Positions 1 to 13,100 of a stretch of DNA of 64,000 nt are shown here, piece by piece. The stretch lies in assembly GCA_958299035.1 (NCBI GenBank), contig CATQJL010000316.1, forward strand, positions 20,437,676-20,501,675. The letters run 5' to 3'. The first letter of the stretch is position 1; every line of letters begins with the position of its first letter. The position numbers and the translations under genes were made by a program. Source of the DNA: Cylicocyclus nassatus (Eukaryota; Nematoda; Chromadorea; Rhabditida; Strongylidae). The notes beneath the pieces are model-generated. The model made no database searches. It was not told where the DNA came from and saw only the letters and a program-made list of their open reading frames with translations.

Positions 1-442
1 AAATCAGTAAGTTTTGCAACATGGTCACGCTTCCAGAAACAACTTTTTTTAGTTCTTTATTCAATGTATACTAATTTGTACTGCGAACCTTGTAGCGGCG
101 TTGATTTATGTCTATATGCAATTTTTCAATACAGCTTCATACTTTGTGCTTATCGGACATATCTGCTGGCAACTAGGACACGGTAAAAAATTTTTAGTTT
201 CATTTTGTCAATATTTTTTAGTCCAAAAAATCCTTCTATTTGCTGTAAAGGTTCAAGATCATTTTCAGGTTTTCCAGCAATCGTTTACCTTGTTTTCAAC
301 AGAACTATCCAAAGAGAAGCTCTAGAATTGCTGAGACTACGGAAGCCAATAAAGCGGACGCAAATTACTCCAGTCTCAAAATCTTCGAAGCAGAGTAACG
401 GTTCATTGCGTGAAGGGCTCTAGGTTTGCAATATTATTATTA
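1..442. other. AT-rich sequence without a gene
   Basis: Only short frames without splice-bounded exons or recognisable motifs are present. The stretch ends at a TA dinucleotide that flanks a mariner-type MITE. Confidence 0.5.
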
Positions 443-1362
443 TTAGGTTGTTGCAAAAATAATGTCCGTTTTTCTAAACCTATATTAAAAACAACTTTTT
501 CCCCATCAGACTTTCTTTTTCGATATAGCATCTGCATATCATTGGAAAGCTCTCTTTATGTACTTTCTCACGGCGGTGAAATTGAGCTGCTATCCTCACT
601 TGTGAGAATTTCACCAGCATTTTCCATATCCGCACTCAAAATCAGAATCTCATAGCTTCCACTTTCTTGACCACAATTCAGGAGCAAATAAACGAATTCT
701 TCTGAAAACATAGCAAGTGTGTTGAATGAAGATTGTTTACCTACTGCGTGCTTATGTAGATTGTTGGAGAAATGTGGACTGAGAAATTGACGCGTCAAAA
801 TAGACACTCGCTGCTGGCATTCTATGGGTCAGAAATTTCTCATAATTAAGGCAATCGCCAAAGCTTCGCCCATTTCTCTAAGCTTGAAATTAGCACACCT
901 TAACCGCTTTATTTGAAGAGAAACTTAGCTATTCAGTGCGCGAAGAATTCCAAATTTTCATAATTAGGCACTTACAAGCCTACAACAAATAGGCTCAAAA
1001 GAGTGAACATTTTTGAATTTTTTTTCTTTTCTTTTCGCAGAACTCCTTCGTTGGAGTTTTCTATACACACCTATACTATTGGCCTGCGGCTACAAAATAA
1101 GCTAATTAGCAGACATAGGGACAAAGCTTGAAGGGAGTTGTAAGCTCTTGAAGACGAGGTTTTCAAGAGAAAAGCTTTCAGTTTTCTGACGCATGGTTTT
1201 CTTCCCGTTTGCGATATCAGTATGGGCAGGGGCGCGCTAAGTTAAGAAAGGTATGATGTTTTTGATGGTCTTGACTGCATTCAAAAATATGGAGACTGAA
1301 CGAAGTTATAGCCTTCCAAAGTGAAAATTTGCAAAACGGACATTATTTTTGCAACAACCTAA
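443..1362. mobile_element. mariner-type MITE, about 0.92 kb
   Basis: The left end reads TTAGGTTGTTGCAAAAATAA and the right end is its reverse complement, with about 30 matching bases that continue into ATGTCCGTTTT. TA lies on both sides (441-442 and 1363-1364), as expected for Tc1/mariner insertion. No transposase frame is visible inside, so the element is non-autonomous. The ends resemble those at 7103-7604 and 34442-35215, while the interior differs. Confidence 0.75.
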
Positions 1363-1371
1363 TAAAATATA

Positions 1372-2052
1372 TATAGGGTGTCCCAAAAAATGTATCGAAC
1401 GTTTGATTGTTTATAACTCTTTTATTATGAAGTTCCGAGAAGCGGTAAGCGCTGTCTTGTAGAGCTGGCTTCAACTTAGATTTACAGTATGGAGCGAATC
1501 CTCCTTCTTCCTCCGTTACTGTAGGATTACGGTATAAACTTGAAAGAGGGTTTTGGGCCATGAAAGGCCATATTTTGCCTCAGAAAGGAATCAAAACAGC
1601 CTGAAAACTTTTACACTAGGCCAATTAGAGTTGCTGGTTCTAATTGTAAAGTTCCCAATTTATTATGATGCTTCATTGAAGAGTTATGCCAGGTAAGAAG
1701 TAACTGCCATTTTTTCAATGTTCCTAAAAAGTGCGGTTACACCGTTGAGAAAGCTTCGTAATCTTGTGAATAGTTGAGTATTGAACTCGCGTCCATAAAA
1801 ACCCCAATACACAAGTTTTCACATTTTTTTCTGAAAAATTTTGAAACGGCAGTTTTTTCCACTTTGACACCATATGTTTCAAGTTTCTACCGTAATCCTA
1901 CAGTAATGAAGAGAGATAGGTGATTCTTTCTATACTGCAAATCTAAGAAGCCAGCTCTACAAAACGGTACCTGAAGCAAGGCAAAAGAGTTCTTGGGAAG
2001 AGAGATATTAGCGATCAAATGTTCGATACATTTTTTTGAGACACCCTGTATA
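1372..2052. mobile_element. foldback element with GGGTGTCCC ends
   Basis: The terminal repeats read TATAGGGTGTCCCAAAAAAT on the left and the near-perfect reverse complement on the right (ending ACACCCTGTATA), continuing through TGTATCGAACGTTTGAT. The arms extend inward: AGAGCTGGCTTC near 1460 is inverted as GAAGCCAGCTCT near 1950, and the TGTAGGATTACGGT block near 1520 is inverted near 1890. No coding capacity is seen. It lies only about 10 bp from the preceding MITE, in the ATATAT linker. Confidence 0.7.
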
Positions 2053-2252
2053 TTGGCTGTCTTGGATGCTGTTGCTGTTGTGAACATATCGTTGTACATA
2101 ATAAAGCGTTTCTTGGACCTGATTTACACAGAAACTGAAATTCAATGTAGATCTCTTATGATATATTGATGCAGAGTCGGATGCAAAACGCACCGGGCGC
2201 ATTTACAAACAGCTCACAGCGAACTAACGATGTTTTATGGACAAAAAAAGCT

Positions 2253-2720
2253 AACAAGGGAACCGTGTCGAGTCGAAGTGGCCTTTCCAGATGAGACGCA
2301 TACTGCTTTAAAGAGCATTAATCACTGATTCCAAATCTGCTTTCCAAATCTGCCAAGCGCCTCTGGACGCCGAGTTGTGCTCGTTTTTCAGGCCAAAAAA
2401 TTGAACGCAAAACTGAAGCAAAATCGCCCAAATTTGCTCAAATGGTCCAGTGTCAAGTATCAGAGCTGTTTATGCAATGGATACATTTTATTTAATATGC
2501 TAATACTTAACATTGCTTTAACTGAGCGCTGGAAAAATTGTAACAATCAATTTTACCCAAATTCTGCATTCATTTTTCGTTTCGAAGAACGGTCATAACT
2601 CGGCGTCCAGAGGCGCTTGGCAGATTTGGAAGGCGGATTTGGAATCACCGCTTAATACTCTTCAAAGCAGTATGCGTCTCATTTGGAAAGGCCACTTCGA
2701 CTCTACGCGGTTCCCTTGTA
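2253..2720. mobile_element. foldback element, AACAAGGGAA family
   Basis: The left arm starts AACAAGGGAACCG and runs through TCGAAGTGGCCTTTCCAGAT and AAGCGCCTCTGGACGCCGAG. The right arm (2598-2720) is its inverse, ending GGTTCCCTTG. Each arm is about 120 bp around a unique AT-rich centre. Diverged members of this family recur at 13899, 17573, 36551, 55815 and 56340, which identifies it as a dispersed non-autonomous repeat. Confidence 0.75.
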
Positions 2721-3800
2721 AGTATGCACTTATGTTTGACTCAGGGACTTGAGTGACTTACAAACATTCCTCTAAGCTAACTTTTGTGATCAGCACTCTT
2801 TTGGCAGAAACTGTCGTACAAGCTTTTCTACAGCTATACATACAGTATGACGGTCCATACTAGAACTTTTCAAATTAACGTCAAAGTCTGTGAACCAATA
2901 AGGCTAACACCCTCCTGCCAAATAAACGCAAAAAAAATGATTAGTTTTTCCAAGCTATTGCTAAATGACAGTTGAGTGGAGCGTTCCCAGGATACTGTAA
3001 AAAGAATAACGTTATTTAAATTTCAAAAGAGTAAGGTGCCACTTGCGGCGGCCTGATTTATCGAGTTGAAAAGTGCCAGACCTGTCCAGTACTCCTTCTT
3101 GTAAAGAGTATGTCTTTGTTTTCTGATTTTTTGCAATGATTAGGAGCCAATGTGCTTACAGTTGCCAAATCAAATGGGTTATACTGCTGCAAGAACATTT
3201 CAATTTCTATGTCTTCTCTTTGTAAATTTAGGTATCTTTGTGAAACATTTTAGATTTCCTTTCTGCCTCAGACTGATGAGGTGAATTGTTCATTAATCTG
3301 GTATCGCGAAAGAATCGTTTTTTTTTGAATGTTTGAAAGGAGAGCTACCTGCTAATACCATACGTTAAAGGTTTCTTCTGACTTGTTTAGAACACGACGT
3401 GCTAGCTAGGGGCAAGCCTAAAAAGACAAATTTTTATGCCCCGCAGTAGTCCTCGTTGGTCGAAGACATCACTGGGAGTTGTTCAATATGTTAGACTATT
3501 AATAGTGAGCATAATATAATTCGCAGAACTTCAACTAGGATTTGCTTCATCTCCGATTTGCGACAACTCTTGCAGCTTCGAGCTTGGGTGCTGCAGTACT
3601 GCGGGATCGCACCTCACTTTTGAGCCGGCGATTGGATGATCTCTTTTACACAAAGCTGAGACAGAGTCAAGGCAGAAGCAGATTGAACATCGATAATAAG
3701 TAGTGAACTTAATTTTCTGTATGGTAAACAACGTCATTTGATGCTTCTTCTCAACTATGGCTATCACAAAGCATCGTAGCAGGCATTTACTGGGGAAAAC
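2721..3800. other. no gene seen
   Basis: About 1.1 kb of AT-rich DNA. A 78-codon open frame on the minus strand (3531-3767, Cys-containing) has no family match that I recognise and no convincing splice context. Confidence 0.4.
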
Positions 3801-4205
3801 TTAAAGGCAGTTTCCAAGCAAAAAGTCGATTTTGAGAATTTGTGATCACCTGGGCCTATTCGCTATGCTGAATCAAAGATCCACACTGGAAAGCGCAAAA
3901 ACGGCGAAAAAAGGCTCTAACGCGCTTAAGGAGCGATCTTCTCTATTCCGATTTTATCAAGCGTTTCGCAGTTGGCTGGTGGCGATGTTAGGGTTACTAG
4001 CGGAAGCAAGAAGATCGCTCCTGAAGCTGGGAAAGTGACGTCGCAGTGTGAACGGCAGCGCCCAACTGCGATTTCTCCTCCGTTAGAGCCCTTTTTCGCC
4101 GTTTTTGCGCTCTCCAGTGTTGATTTTCGGATTCAGCATAGCGAATAGGCCCGGGTAAGCACAAAATCTCAAAATCGACTTTGTGCCTGGACACTGCCTT
4201 CAAGC
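3801..4205. mobile_element. foldback MITE with TTAAAGGCAGT ends
   Basis: The ends read TTAAAGGCAGTTTCC and the inverse GGACACTGCCTTCAA. The arms are about 150 bp and include CCTATTCGCTATGCTGAATC on the left and its inverse GATTCAGCATAGCGAATAGG on the right, and the block AAACGGCGAAAAAAGGCTCT with its inverse. No protein is encoded. A half-copy of the same arm lies at about 38008-38130. Confidence 0.75.
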
Positions 4206-4547
4206 TCAAACCACCTGTCTCCCACTCAAACATGGCATTCTGATAACGAATATGCTCAAAAAATCAAAATGTCTTATTCTTTCGACTAAGAAACATCGTA
4301 TCAATAAAGACGCATTGTCGAATGAGCAAAGTAAGAGTGGAGAGCTTGGTCTAATGATGAATGCATGTTGGCCTACAAGAATAGACCCATACTCAAAGTT
4401 GCTGTTTAGAAGGGCATAATGAAGTTTGAGAAACGCAATGGATTCCACTTTATATAACCGAACAACTCATTTTGAGATTAATTGATACTCAGCCAAAAGA
4501 AACCTTCCTTGGCGTGTAATCTCTTCCAGACTTACTCAGACAAATGA
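4206..4547. other. no gene seen
   Basis: AT-rich sequence between a MITE and the GGAAGTTCC repeat cluster. Open frames on both strands overlap each other and carry no motif. Confidence 0.35.
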
Positions 4548-5035
4548 CAGGAACTTCCGCAGAGCGCTTGCGGAAGTTCCGCCGGGTCACCTGCGGAAGT
4601 TCCGTAAAGTGCTGCGGAAGTTCCGAGATGAAGTCCTACGGAAGTTCCGAAGGATGCCAACCACAACAGCAAAAGAGAACACCGGGGCGAGAGTTGAACC
4701 TCACTCTGTTGACTGTGAGACCTACCTTCTACCCTCTGCGCTACGGCTGACATGTTCGATAATACACTCTAATTGGTGGCGAGGCAACATCACGAGAGAA
4801 CACATTCAAAGTCCTGCAGAAGTTCTGGCAGGCCAAAGTGCTGCGAAACCTCTGGCGCTTTTCGGAATTCCCGCAGGATTTTGAAGGTTCTGCGGAAGTT
4901 CCGGTTATTAACAGTTTGGCATAAAAATCCTGCGGAAGTTCCGATTTTCAAGGTTTTCTTTTTTGCTATAGTGAGCAAAGTCCTGCGAAACTTCTGCAAA
5001 TTTGGCTTGTCCTGCGGAAGTTCCAGTGATTTGTC
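4548..5035. repeat. interspersed TGCGGAAGTTCCG repeat cluster
   Basis: The 13-base motif TGCGGAAGTTCCG or a one- or two-base variant occurs about ten times with irregular 10-60 base spacing (for example near 4568, 4591, 4613, 4637, 4890, 4931, 5018). At least one copy is inverted (GGAACTTCCGC, about 4551). A tRNA-like relic sits in the middle. The core GGAACTTCC/GGAAGTTCC is self-complementary, so the cluster can form many small hairpins. The irregular spacing argues against a simple satellite. Confidence 0.7.
4676..4746 (-). tRNA. tRNA-like relic (pseudo-tRNA or SINE head)
   Basis: Read on the minus strand, this stretch has a D-arm-like GTAGCGCAGAGGGTAGAAGG and a T-arm-like GTGAGGTTCAACTCTCGC. 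The T stem pairs perfectly (GTGAG with CTCGC), but the loop is eight bases instead of seven. The anticodon stem does not form cleanly and the acceptor stem does not pair, so this is not a working tRNA. It may be a pseudogene or a tRNA-derived SINE promoter fragment inside the GGAAGTTCC cluster. Confidence 0.45.
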
Positions 5036-5118
5036 TGGGTACGACATGAACAATTTGGATTCGCGACAGCTCTGAATAATCGCGAGCTTAATTTCGAGCT
5101 CAGTCTCATTCCGCAGGC

Positions 5119-5119
<1 letters not shown>

Positions 5120-5166
<47 letters not shown>
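5120..5166. repeat. (AT)n microsatellite
   Basis: An uninterrupted run of alternating A and T about 46 bases long. Open frames crossing it with Tyr-Ile runs are artefacts. Confidence 0.95.
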
Positions 5167-5169
<3 letters not shown>

Positions 5170-7102
5170 GACTATACCTTTTAGCAGCCGTTAAATCGCT
5201 ATAATGCAGTAACTTCAAGGATAACAACTAATATGCAGTTGCCTATAAACCCTCTATTTCAACGGTGGCTGCTGGAAGGCGACCGCTTCCGCGACGCAGT
5301 CTGCATCTCTCTCGCAAGCTGCTATCTAACCATTCTCTAGCCTTGAGAGATTCCTGCTTTTTGTATGCGTTGGGCTGTTCAGCCGTTTTAGGGGTAGAGG
5401 AGTTACTAAACATTCAGAGCAAACTTGGGATAAATGCCATCGATTAATGATTAATGTAATTTCACGCGTACAAGGTGCGGGAATTTTTTCAATTCGACTA
5501 CCTCATACGCCACAAGACCAAAAATGACCTTACTATGCGCTGCTTATTGCCTAAAATATATATATATATTGCGACATAAGGATCGCTGTGCGAAGCGAGC
5601 GGCTCGCTTGAACAATCGGAAAAAGTGCGCCTTCTACGCGTGAAAGTAGGCATGCCCACTTAACTTCTGAACACCACCTATTTTGGACAACCTAGCAATC
5701 AACCTAATAAAAGATCACTCTTACTCGAAACTCTGGAGTCAAACTACAGGTTGTGTGCAAAAATAGGCGATTACGAAAGGCGACTTGGAGAGCGTCCCTC
5801 TCGAATATAGTAAACAACTAAGCACGAGCAAAAGCGCAAGTGCACTCATGACAAATGCATCATAAAATAACGAGAGAAATGGAGATTATGCAAACGAACG
5901 AGGTGGAGGCTCAAACGAATATAAAAAAACACGGTTATGACGATCGGATTGTATGCGTTCTTCCGCACTTGAACAGATGAAAAGTTCGAGTGGGTCGGGC
6001 CGATCAGCACGTAGCTATTCCACTACGCGTTCTCATTTTCAACAATAATTTGTGGTTTCTGATCGACATTGTCATATTTTAGGGAATATTCTTTCAAAGC
6101 CTGACTTCTAAAAAACTTGATTTATGCAGTAAATATTTGCTTCCTGTAATGCTGTATCTTTTTTGTTTTTGTTTTTGCTGAATCTGTTTGTTTCATGACA
6201 ATGAATTTTATGAGTGAGTAGAACAAATTTATCGAAGAAAACTTCATGAAGAAAGGGAATACTTCTGCCAACAGACCCAGCAGTCCCAGCATGTTTTTGT
6301 CGTCTCTCTATATGGCGATGTGACCTTTTGCTCAAAAGAGAGCTATGATAATTTGTCATGTTTTGATTACACAGCTGTCATAGAGAGTGTGGATGCATAT
6401 TCTGACTTCAAAATTCGCCTAATACACTAACATCCTCTTGTTCCTCTCTGTTTTTATATCTCCGGGACTTTACGGTGGATTTGAATGATAAACCGTCTGC
6501 ATTAATTGCGAAATCTCTTTTCTGGTTATCTCGTAAGGAAAGGCAGCATTAGTTCGTTTATTACTTCCTGATCTCTTACGCAGTTCGATTCGGGTCTCAA
6601 TTCGTCCCTACAGTCTCATGTAACCATACCAGTCCGCAACAGAACCTGTTTCATTTTTTAGCAGAAGAATTTTCATCAGAATAATCGAAAGCTTAAAAAC
6701 TTGTCAGTTTCACAGCTTAAAAGTGCATGAAAAGTTTTTGTTCTGCATCAATCTTAATTAGGTATTACACTCAGGATAAATTACTTGTCATGTTTTTCTT
6801 TTCTAAGAGGAACTCTGCAGTATAGTGTTGTGAACGTCGACAAGCGGTTATGTCAATTTTCCAGTTAACAAAAATTCCATCGATCCTCATCTGACTCTGT
6901 TCCACAGCAAACAGAGACAATGTGACAGTGAAGTTGGAAATTCAGACATGCGTTTTTCAATTTCGACAAATAAAAGCTTTCATTAAAGAAGAATTGTCTC
7001 GCTAATTATTCCCGCTAATACTCGCTATTGAACTGTCCGGTCCTTGTTGTACAGTTTGAAATCGGAGCTTGTCATCTTCTTATTGTTAGAGATTAAGTAT
7101 TA
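5167..7102. other. no gene seen, about 1.9 kb
   Basis: Low-complexity and AT-rich DNA with a short ATATATAT run near 5560 and a solitary mariner-like end (CAACCTAATA) near 5701. I found no exon bounded by good splice sites on either strand. Confidence 0.4.
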
Positions 7103-7604
7103 TTAGGTTGATGCATAATTCTTGCACCAAAAATAGGAGAAAATTTTTTTAGAAATGCTTGAACAGACTAATAGTTTTACAGAACATGCTTATTGTCACG
7201 TATATCAAACGTAGTATTTCAAAGCACATTTTAGAAAATCGATATGAGACAAAATCAAAAGATTAATTTTAAAAAATCGAAACTCGTAATTCTTCGCAGA
7301 AACATTCAGTCACTACCAGCTTCTCTTTTTTAAAAAGAGTGTGTTATAAAACTAAGAGCAAAAATCAATTCAAAAATTTTATAGACGCTTTAGCAATTTT
7401 ATTACCAAAAATAAAAAAATCACTTTTTGGGCATTTCTCTAAATCGCTTTACATCGTTGTCATGTACCCTCAAGGAATGTTGATCCGAGCACCTTTGAAA
7501 AGCACAAAATTTTCTCTCTCTTTCAATTAGGTTTTAAAGCAAAAATTCCATTGAAGCTACATGAAGCTCAAAATTTTTGGTGCAAGAGTTACAAATCAAC
7601 CTAA
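7103..7604. mobile_element. mariner-type MITE, 0.5 kb
   Basis: The left end TTAGGTTGATGCATAATTCT, followed by TGCACCAAAAAT, is matched by the right end TTTTTGGTGCAAGAG...AATCAACCTAA. TA flanks both sides. No transposase frame is present. Its ends are a variant of those at 443-1362. Confidence 0.7.
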
Positions 7605-7932
7605 TAGTTAAAAAGTAATTTGTTGGGAGAGCTATAATGAATTCACTTTTCATATAAAGAAATTATCGAAGCTACCTCAGTGAGATAAAAGCATACCTTC
7701 ACAATTTTTATGAAATCTTTGACATTCGCTCATCGCTTCAGCGAATTGCACAAATAAGTATTAGATTGTTGAACTGAAAAGGAATAACAAAGAAAGCCGT
7801 TTCTATTTTTTCATATTCTTTCCATCCCGTTTTTTGCTTCTAATACTCTTGCCTTTTGTGATGTCATTTACCCAAAAATAAATGCACCACCTTACTCATC
7901 AATCATTAGAGTATTGTTGAGCAAATAAAGGC

Positions 7933-8298
7933 TTTAAAGGCACCGTCCACCCTAAGTTAAGGGTATTCAGCTTTTGGCAGCATATAACAGTAGGGCCTCC
8001 TATCAAGCCAATGCCCAACTCGCGGCCCAAAATGCCGCTTCCGAAGCGAGAAAATTGCTTCGGAATAGCGAGGATGCACGTGGACCTCCATCCATGCCCG
8101 CCCCTCCCCATCCATGCCCGCCCATTTGTGCGCGCTCATCCAATCACCGTTCTGGAAAGCCGGCCTGTGGGTTCTCCGGAATGGGGATTTTCGGGATTTT
8201 CGCGGATTCTCAACTTCATATTTGGAATCAGGGACATGACAAGGCTATGAAAGAACAAAAACCTGGAAGTCGAGAATCTGGGTGGACGGTGCCTTTAA
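7933..8298. mobile_element. MITE with TTAAAGGCACCGTCCACCC ends
   Basis: Perfect inverted ends of about 17 bases (AAAGGCACCGTCCACCC and inverse). The interior is GC-richer and has inner inverted repeats such as CCGCTTCCGAAGCGAGAA. The ends match the element at 32733-33034, and the interior partly matches too (TTTCGCGGATTCTC against TTTTGCGGATTTTC). Open frames over it are not genes. Confidence 0.7.
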
Positions 8299-10147
8299 TG
8301 GTTTACGCGATCATTTCGCCCTCCATCCCGTTTCCGTTGCAACGAAATGCTTTACTCAAACAAAGTTTACCAAAGCAAAGAGCCCAGTGTGACTAACAAC
8401 TACGAGATAAGAATTTAACGCGTTCGTGGTGCTAGTTTATGTCTCTTTAAAGTTTTGATACCCTCTTCTCAATTTTAAGAGCTTCCCCCGCACTCCAGTC
8501 TGCAGTATCTTGCTTGAAAAAGCTTAGCTACTTTCTCTGAGCCAATGTTTGAGCAAACCTCGCCATTGCTCGCAAATATCAAACAATCGATGTTGATAGG
8601 ATCAACTCAATGCATCGCTGAGTCACGATAGATGGGTGTCGCAACGTTTTTCATCTTGTAATTAGAAGAGTTCAATCCATTGTTTCGATTTGAACAATGC
8701 CTACATTTGTTAGACAACACATATACATGACTATTATAGCTCCTGAAAACAGAAGGATCCGAATCTTGGGAAATCATGTTTTCTCTACTCTATCACAATT
8801 CTTTCAATGTAGAACTTGTTCAGAGTTGAGATTCTCAAAATTATTGACGTCCTCTTCATAATTCTTGTCAAAAGCAGCTTCAATCCAAGGACCTTTCCTC
8901 ACCTCCTCACCATGTCATTTTCCTCTTGGCATCCATGAACATTCCGTCTTTAAGTTTTATTTTTCGTTACCTTTTTTAGATTCCTCGTTGAGTTTCTGTT
9001 GCTTGCTATGAGGTGAAGGTATGCAGCTGAAGTGTCTTTGCTACAATAACAAATTACACATCTTCTCGATTTTTCATCTTTGCTGCAGAAGTCTTACACT
9101 TCAAAACTCGCTCCTTTAAGGACGTTTTCCCACCCAAAAAGTCTCAAAAAAGTTTCTTACTTGCTGCTCTCGATAGTTTCTCACAGGAAGTAAAATCTTT
9201 TGATGGGAAAATCCTCGATTCGTTTATACTCTGTTATCAATACTCAATGGCACAAATGCCAAGCAACATGAACTTCTTTCTGTTTTAGAGGAAATTAGAG
9301 TATCTAAGGCACTCGGAGATTTTTTTTTGGAAAAATCGGAATTGGAATGAGGGAGAAACCGAGTAGTCGATACCGTTGAAATGATTTGAGATCAAAATTT
9401 TTTCAATTTTTACTTCCCGTTGTAATTGCTTGAAAATCGACTAATACGAACGTGTTATGCATGCGGTATTGCTGCCGTAATGGGGCAGGATGTAAGTGAT
9501 TATCATCTTTCTGGAATTGTTGCCGAGCTATAATTGAAGCAAAGAATGAGAACTTCAATGTTTCATACGTTATGATTGCGCAGAGGGCTTTTTACATGTC
9601 AGAAATCAATTGTCAAAAGTTTTCAAAAGTATTGGTAAGCATTGTGGAAAGATTTGAGTGGCTATCACCGCGTTCCTTTCCTTTTCAAAATTACAGTTAT
9701 AAACTAAAAATTGGTGAAAACTCTCCTAAGAGTCTATGTGTAGGGAGTGGCTAACGTTTCGTTCTTTGAAACGAAATTTCTGTCCCATCCACCCTCTCAC
9801 TGAAAAAAAATGCTTCGGGGTTTGACTGATATATAGGTATAAATACAGTAAACGGATTACTAATGTATCGGCAAGAAAATCTAGACGAATTTGTGTCCTT
9901 TATTTACTGCGGCGACTTTTTTTGACAAATCGATGTGTAATCTGCATGCTTTGAAAGTATGTTAATGTAGATGGTCATAGCATTATATATTCCTCGTTTA
10001 TATTAATGTTTTTGAACTTTAGTGCACACCAATAGCCCGGTTTTGATCAGATTCATAAGTGCATGATCTTTTCCAGGTTATCATTGTTTTTATTGGGAAG
10101 TGATTTCGCAAGTGCAATCTCTGTGGACTTTTTAGTGATTCTTCTCA
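8299..10147. other. upstream region of the OST-alpha gene
   Basis: About 1.8 kb without a recognisable exon. Any promoter or 5' untranslated exon of the downstream gene should lie here, but I see no motif that identifies one. Confidence 0.35.
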
Positions 10148-13100
10148 ATGAACTTGACTGACACGCCATACATTAGTGAATGGTTTCAAGGTAAGTTGAC
10201 TCTTGCAAGTCAAAATTTATTACCCTAGCATGTTATTTATAGGTCTTCCCGGTGTCTACCTCGCTTTCATTGGTGCTTGTTGTTGTATATTCGTAGGAAT
10301 CTGCGCTGCTACAGTTGTACTAGTGTGGAGAGTACATTATTTTGTACCAAATGAATATGTACAAGCTGATCTGTATTTCATCATATTCATCCCATTTGTG
10401 AGTTCTCAGGAATTCCGTTATGGTGCCAATAATTGTTATTTTCCATCTATCGTATAATATGGTGAACAAAAGAATGTTTTGATTTAGATTGTTTCTGGAA
10501 TGTGCCTTCTCGGCAACATTATACCTCGAGCAGCTCCAATAACTTACGCTCTGGGATTAGTGTGAGTTCACTATATACGCTCGTTATTGCTCATCACGAT
10601 GACCAAGATGAAAACTGCGCTGCATGACCATTTTTTATCTGAAATGCATTCTAGGACCATTTTTAGCTCAGAGTAGTCTGTCTGTAACATAAACCACTGA
10701 TAATCCTGAAGATACAAAATTGGGTTTGTTTTTGGGCAAAATAAAACATTTTGGTGCGTTAAAGTTGGAAATGATGTAATACCGCAGGTGATACTATCTT
10801 TGAAGTAGTTTCCGTAAAATAAGCTTTTGAAGTCTATGATTATTCATGATAGCAATTGCGGATTTCTATAGTGTATCTACTATCTTATGTTTCTGACTCT
10901 AAGCATTAAATGGCGGCAATTTTGAATCGCTAAAGAAGATTGGGCTCAATTCAAGCGCTCGAATTCTCGCAAAAAATTGTTAGGTAAACTCTAAAACCCA
11001 GTCATGCAGAAAACACATGAAGTTTAAGAAAAAAAGAAAGTTTACATCTATGCTTTTGTCTCACACCAGACCCGGTAGTTGTCTTTCTAATGTTTTTTTC
11101 CGAACAAAACGTTTCTTAGCTTCTAAATTTTAGGTTCCTCATGTTATGTCTGCACGTCACAATACTAATCATTACCCGCCTCTTCGGTACCAGAAATGGT
11201 ATGGCGAAATGGATGATGGAACATGATAAGGTTATTTTTTATTTTTGAAATCCTCACAAATGCATTAAAAGTCCATTCTAGATACTTCACTTTGACGTCA
11301 GACCGTACTGCTGTTGCTGTCATTGTTTGCCGGGGATGTCGCCGACACCGTAAGTGAATTCTCTCCTTGCTGAGAATTTCAAAAAAAATAATGAGAAAAA
11401 TCTGTTGCAGGATAAAAGTCCGGCGATTAACCTACTTTGTCAGGCAATCCCCAATCGTGAGGGTCATCCTTCAAGTTGCCATTGTTATTCTGGGAGTTGA
11501 AGGCATAGCGGATAAATCTGCGTGAGAATTATTCTATACTACTGTGTATTCCTCCATAAGAGTCTAATTTTCCCTGAATGTGATGCGCCGATTTTCAATA
11601 TTCAATCAAATCCGATTTGTTCCTTCATCATGAGGCTTTATTTCCGTCCAGTACAAATCCCAAACGATTTCATAATTTATTCACATATGGGGAAATTATC
11701 TTCGAGTTGATTCAAGATGATGTCAATCAAACCCCCAATTGCTAAAAAAAGAGGTGTGGCGGCAGCCAAAAACTTGCTTGCACGGCGAGAAAAAATTCAA
11801 TACTATCTTAAATATTTACTAGTACACATAAGTCACTTGCACATTTTTATAACGCATGTGGGTATCTCTTAGAGGGGGGGGCGCTCGTTACTTGCGGATG
11901 ACAATTAAAACTTGCCGCGACGCGGCTTACATAAACCACCCAGAGAGCAGTAAGGCAGGAAAGTCGTTTATATTGGCTGGCTAAAAAATAATTTCGTTTT
12001 GGCGTGAAAACCTTCATAAAAATTCTCCTTGTTGTCCTTTATCCATGATATTCTGTGGATAAGTAGTTCAAAGCTTCTTCTATCACATATCAACTATTCA
12101 GGATTCTAAATTATCAGTAACGGAAAGTATGCTCTAACATGGCTAAAATTCCGAAAGCTCAAATCTGCAACTTCAAAGCTTTGTTTTTATGCACTAGTGG
12201 ATGTAGAGAACAGCAGTTGGTGCAGACAAGTTTTTCCTACTTAGCGACTATCAATAAAAATTGTGATCTGCCGTTTCAAGTAATTTAACTCAAAAAACCA
12301 AATTTTCTCATATTTGCGATGAGAAAAATCGAATTTCTCACTTCTTTGTGGATTTCTTTCATTGCAAAATGACTTCTACTCAAACAGATTTTATGTCGCA
12401 ATTCTTCTTGAAGTGGTCTTTCCAGCCGTACCGAATACTGGCCAGAAAATTGTCTGCAGCATCTGTAGGGGCCGCAGAACCAACCGAAATTATTTATTAA
12501 CTAACCTAATATCCATGCATCTCAGATTCCATTATCCTAGATTTTGCTTCTTGTATCGTTAATCTTGGTAAATTTTCCTTTTTATTCAAAAATAGCATAA
12601 TTCTAAGAAGCTGCTTTGTTCTTGCGCAAGTCTTGTGGTCAAACTTCGAGTAAGTAGCAAAAATTAATACAAAGATAGTTTGTAACCACAACTAAGGACG
12701 AAAATTCTTGCACTGTGAGTTATGGCCAAGTTCCACTCACTAGCTTGTCGCGCGCGGCGCCTGCGTTATTGACACTCACAAGTAACGATGCGCATCCTCT
12801 TTTCAATACTTCGCAATCTACTGACCAGGGGGGATTACTGGTATCTACTCGCATGACGTTTTAGTGGAAAACTAACATGTTGTGGGTAAGCAGAAAATCT
12901 TATCGGGCAGATTTGTCTGTCTAGAAATGTTGAGCATAAGGATAAGAGCTGGTCCTGCCTTCAATAAATGACTTTTAGTTTGGAAGTGAAATACATGGGC
13001 ACCTAGGCATTTAACGCTGAACAAATCAATCCGCACTTTGCTAAATTCATATCCGAAGAGTTATGGGCTTTATAGAAAATATCAAATAATGTAAAACAAT

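Noticed and set aside
3531..3767. Cys-containing minus-strand frame as a gene
   Set aside because: No family match, no convincing acceptor and donor, and no neighbouring exon in phase.
4790..5227. 145-codon minus-strand frame
   Set aside because: It crosses the (AT)n run and the GGAAGTTCC cluster; composition is repeat-driven and no splice sites or motifs support it.
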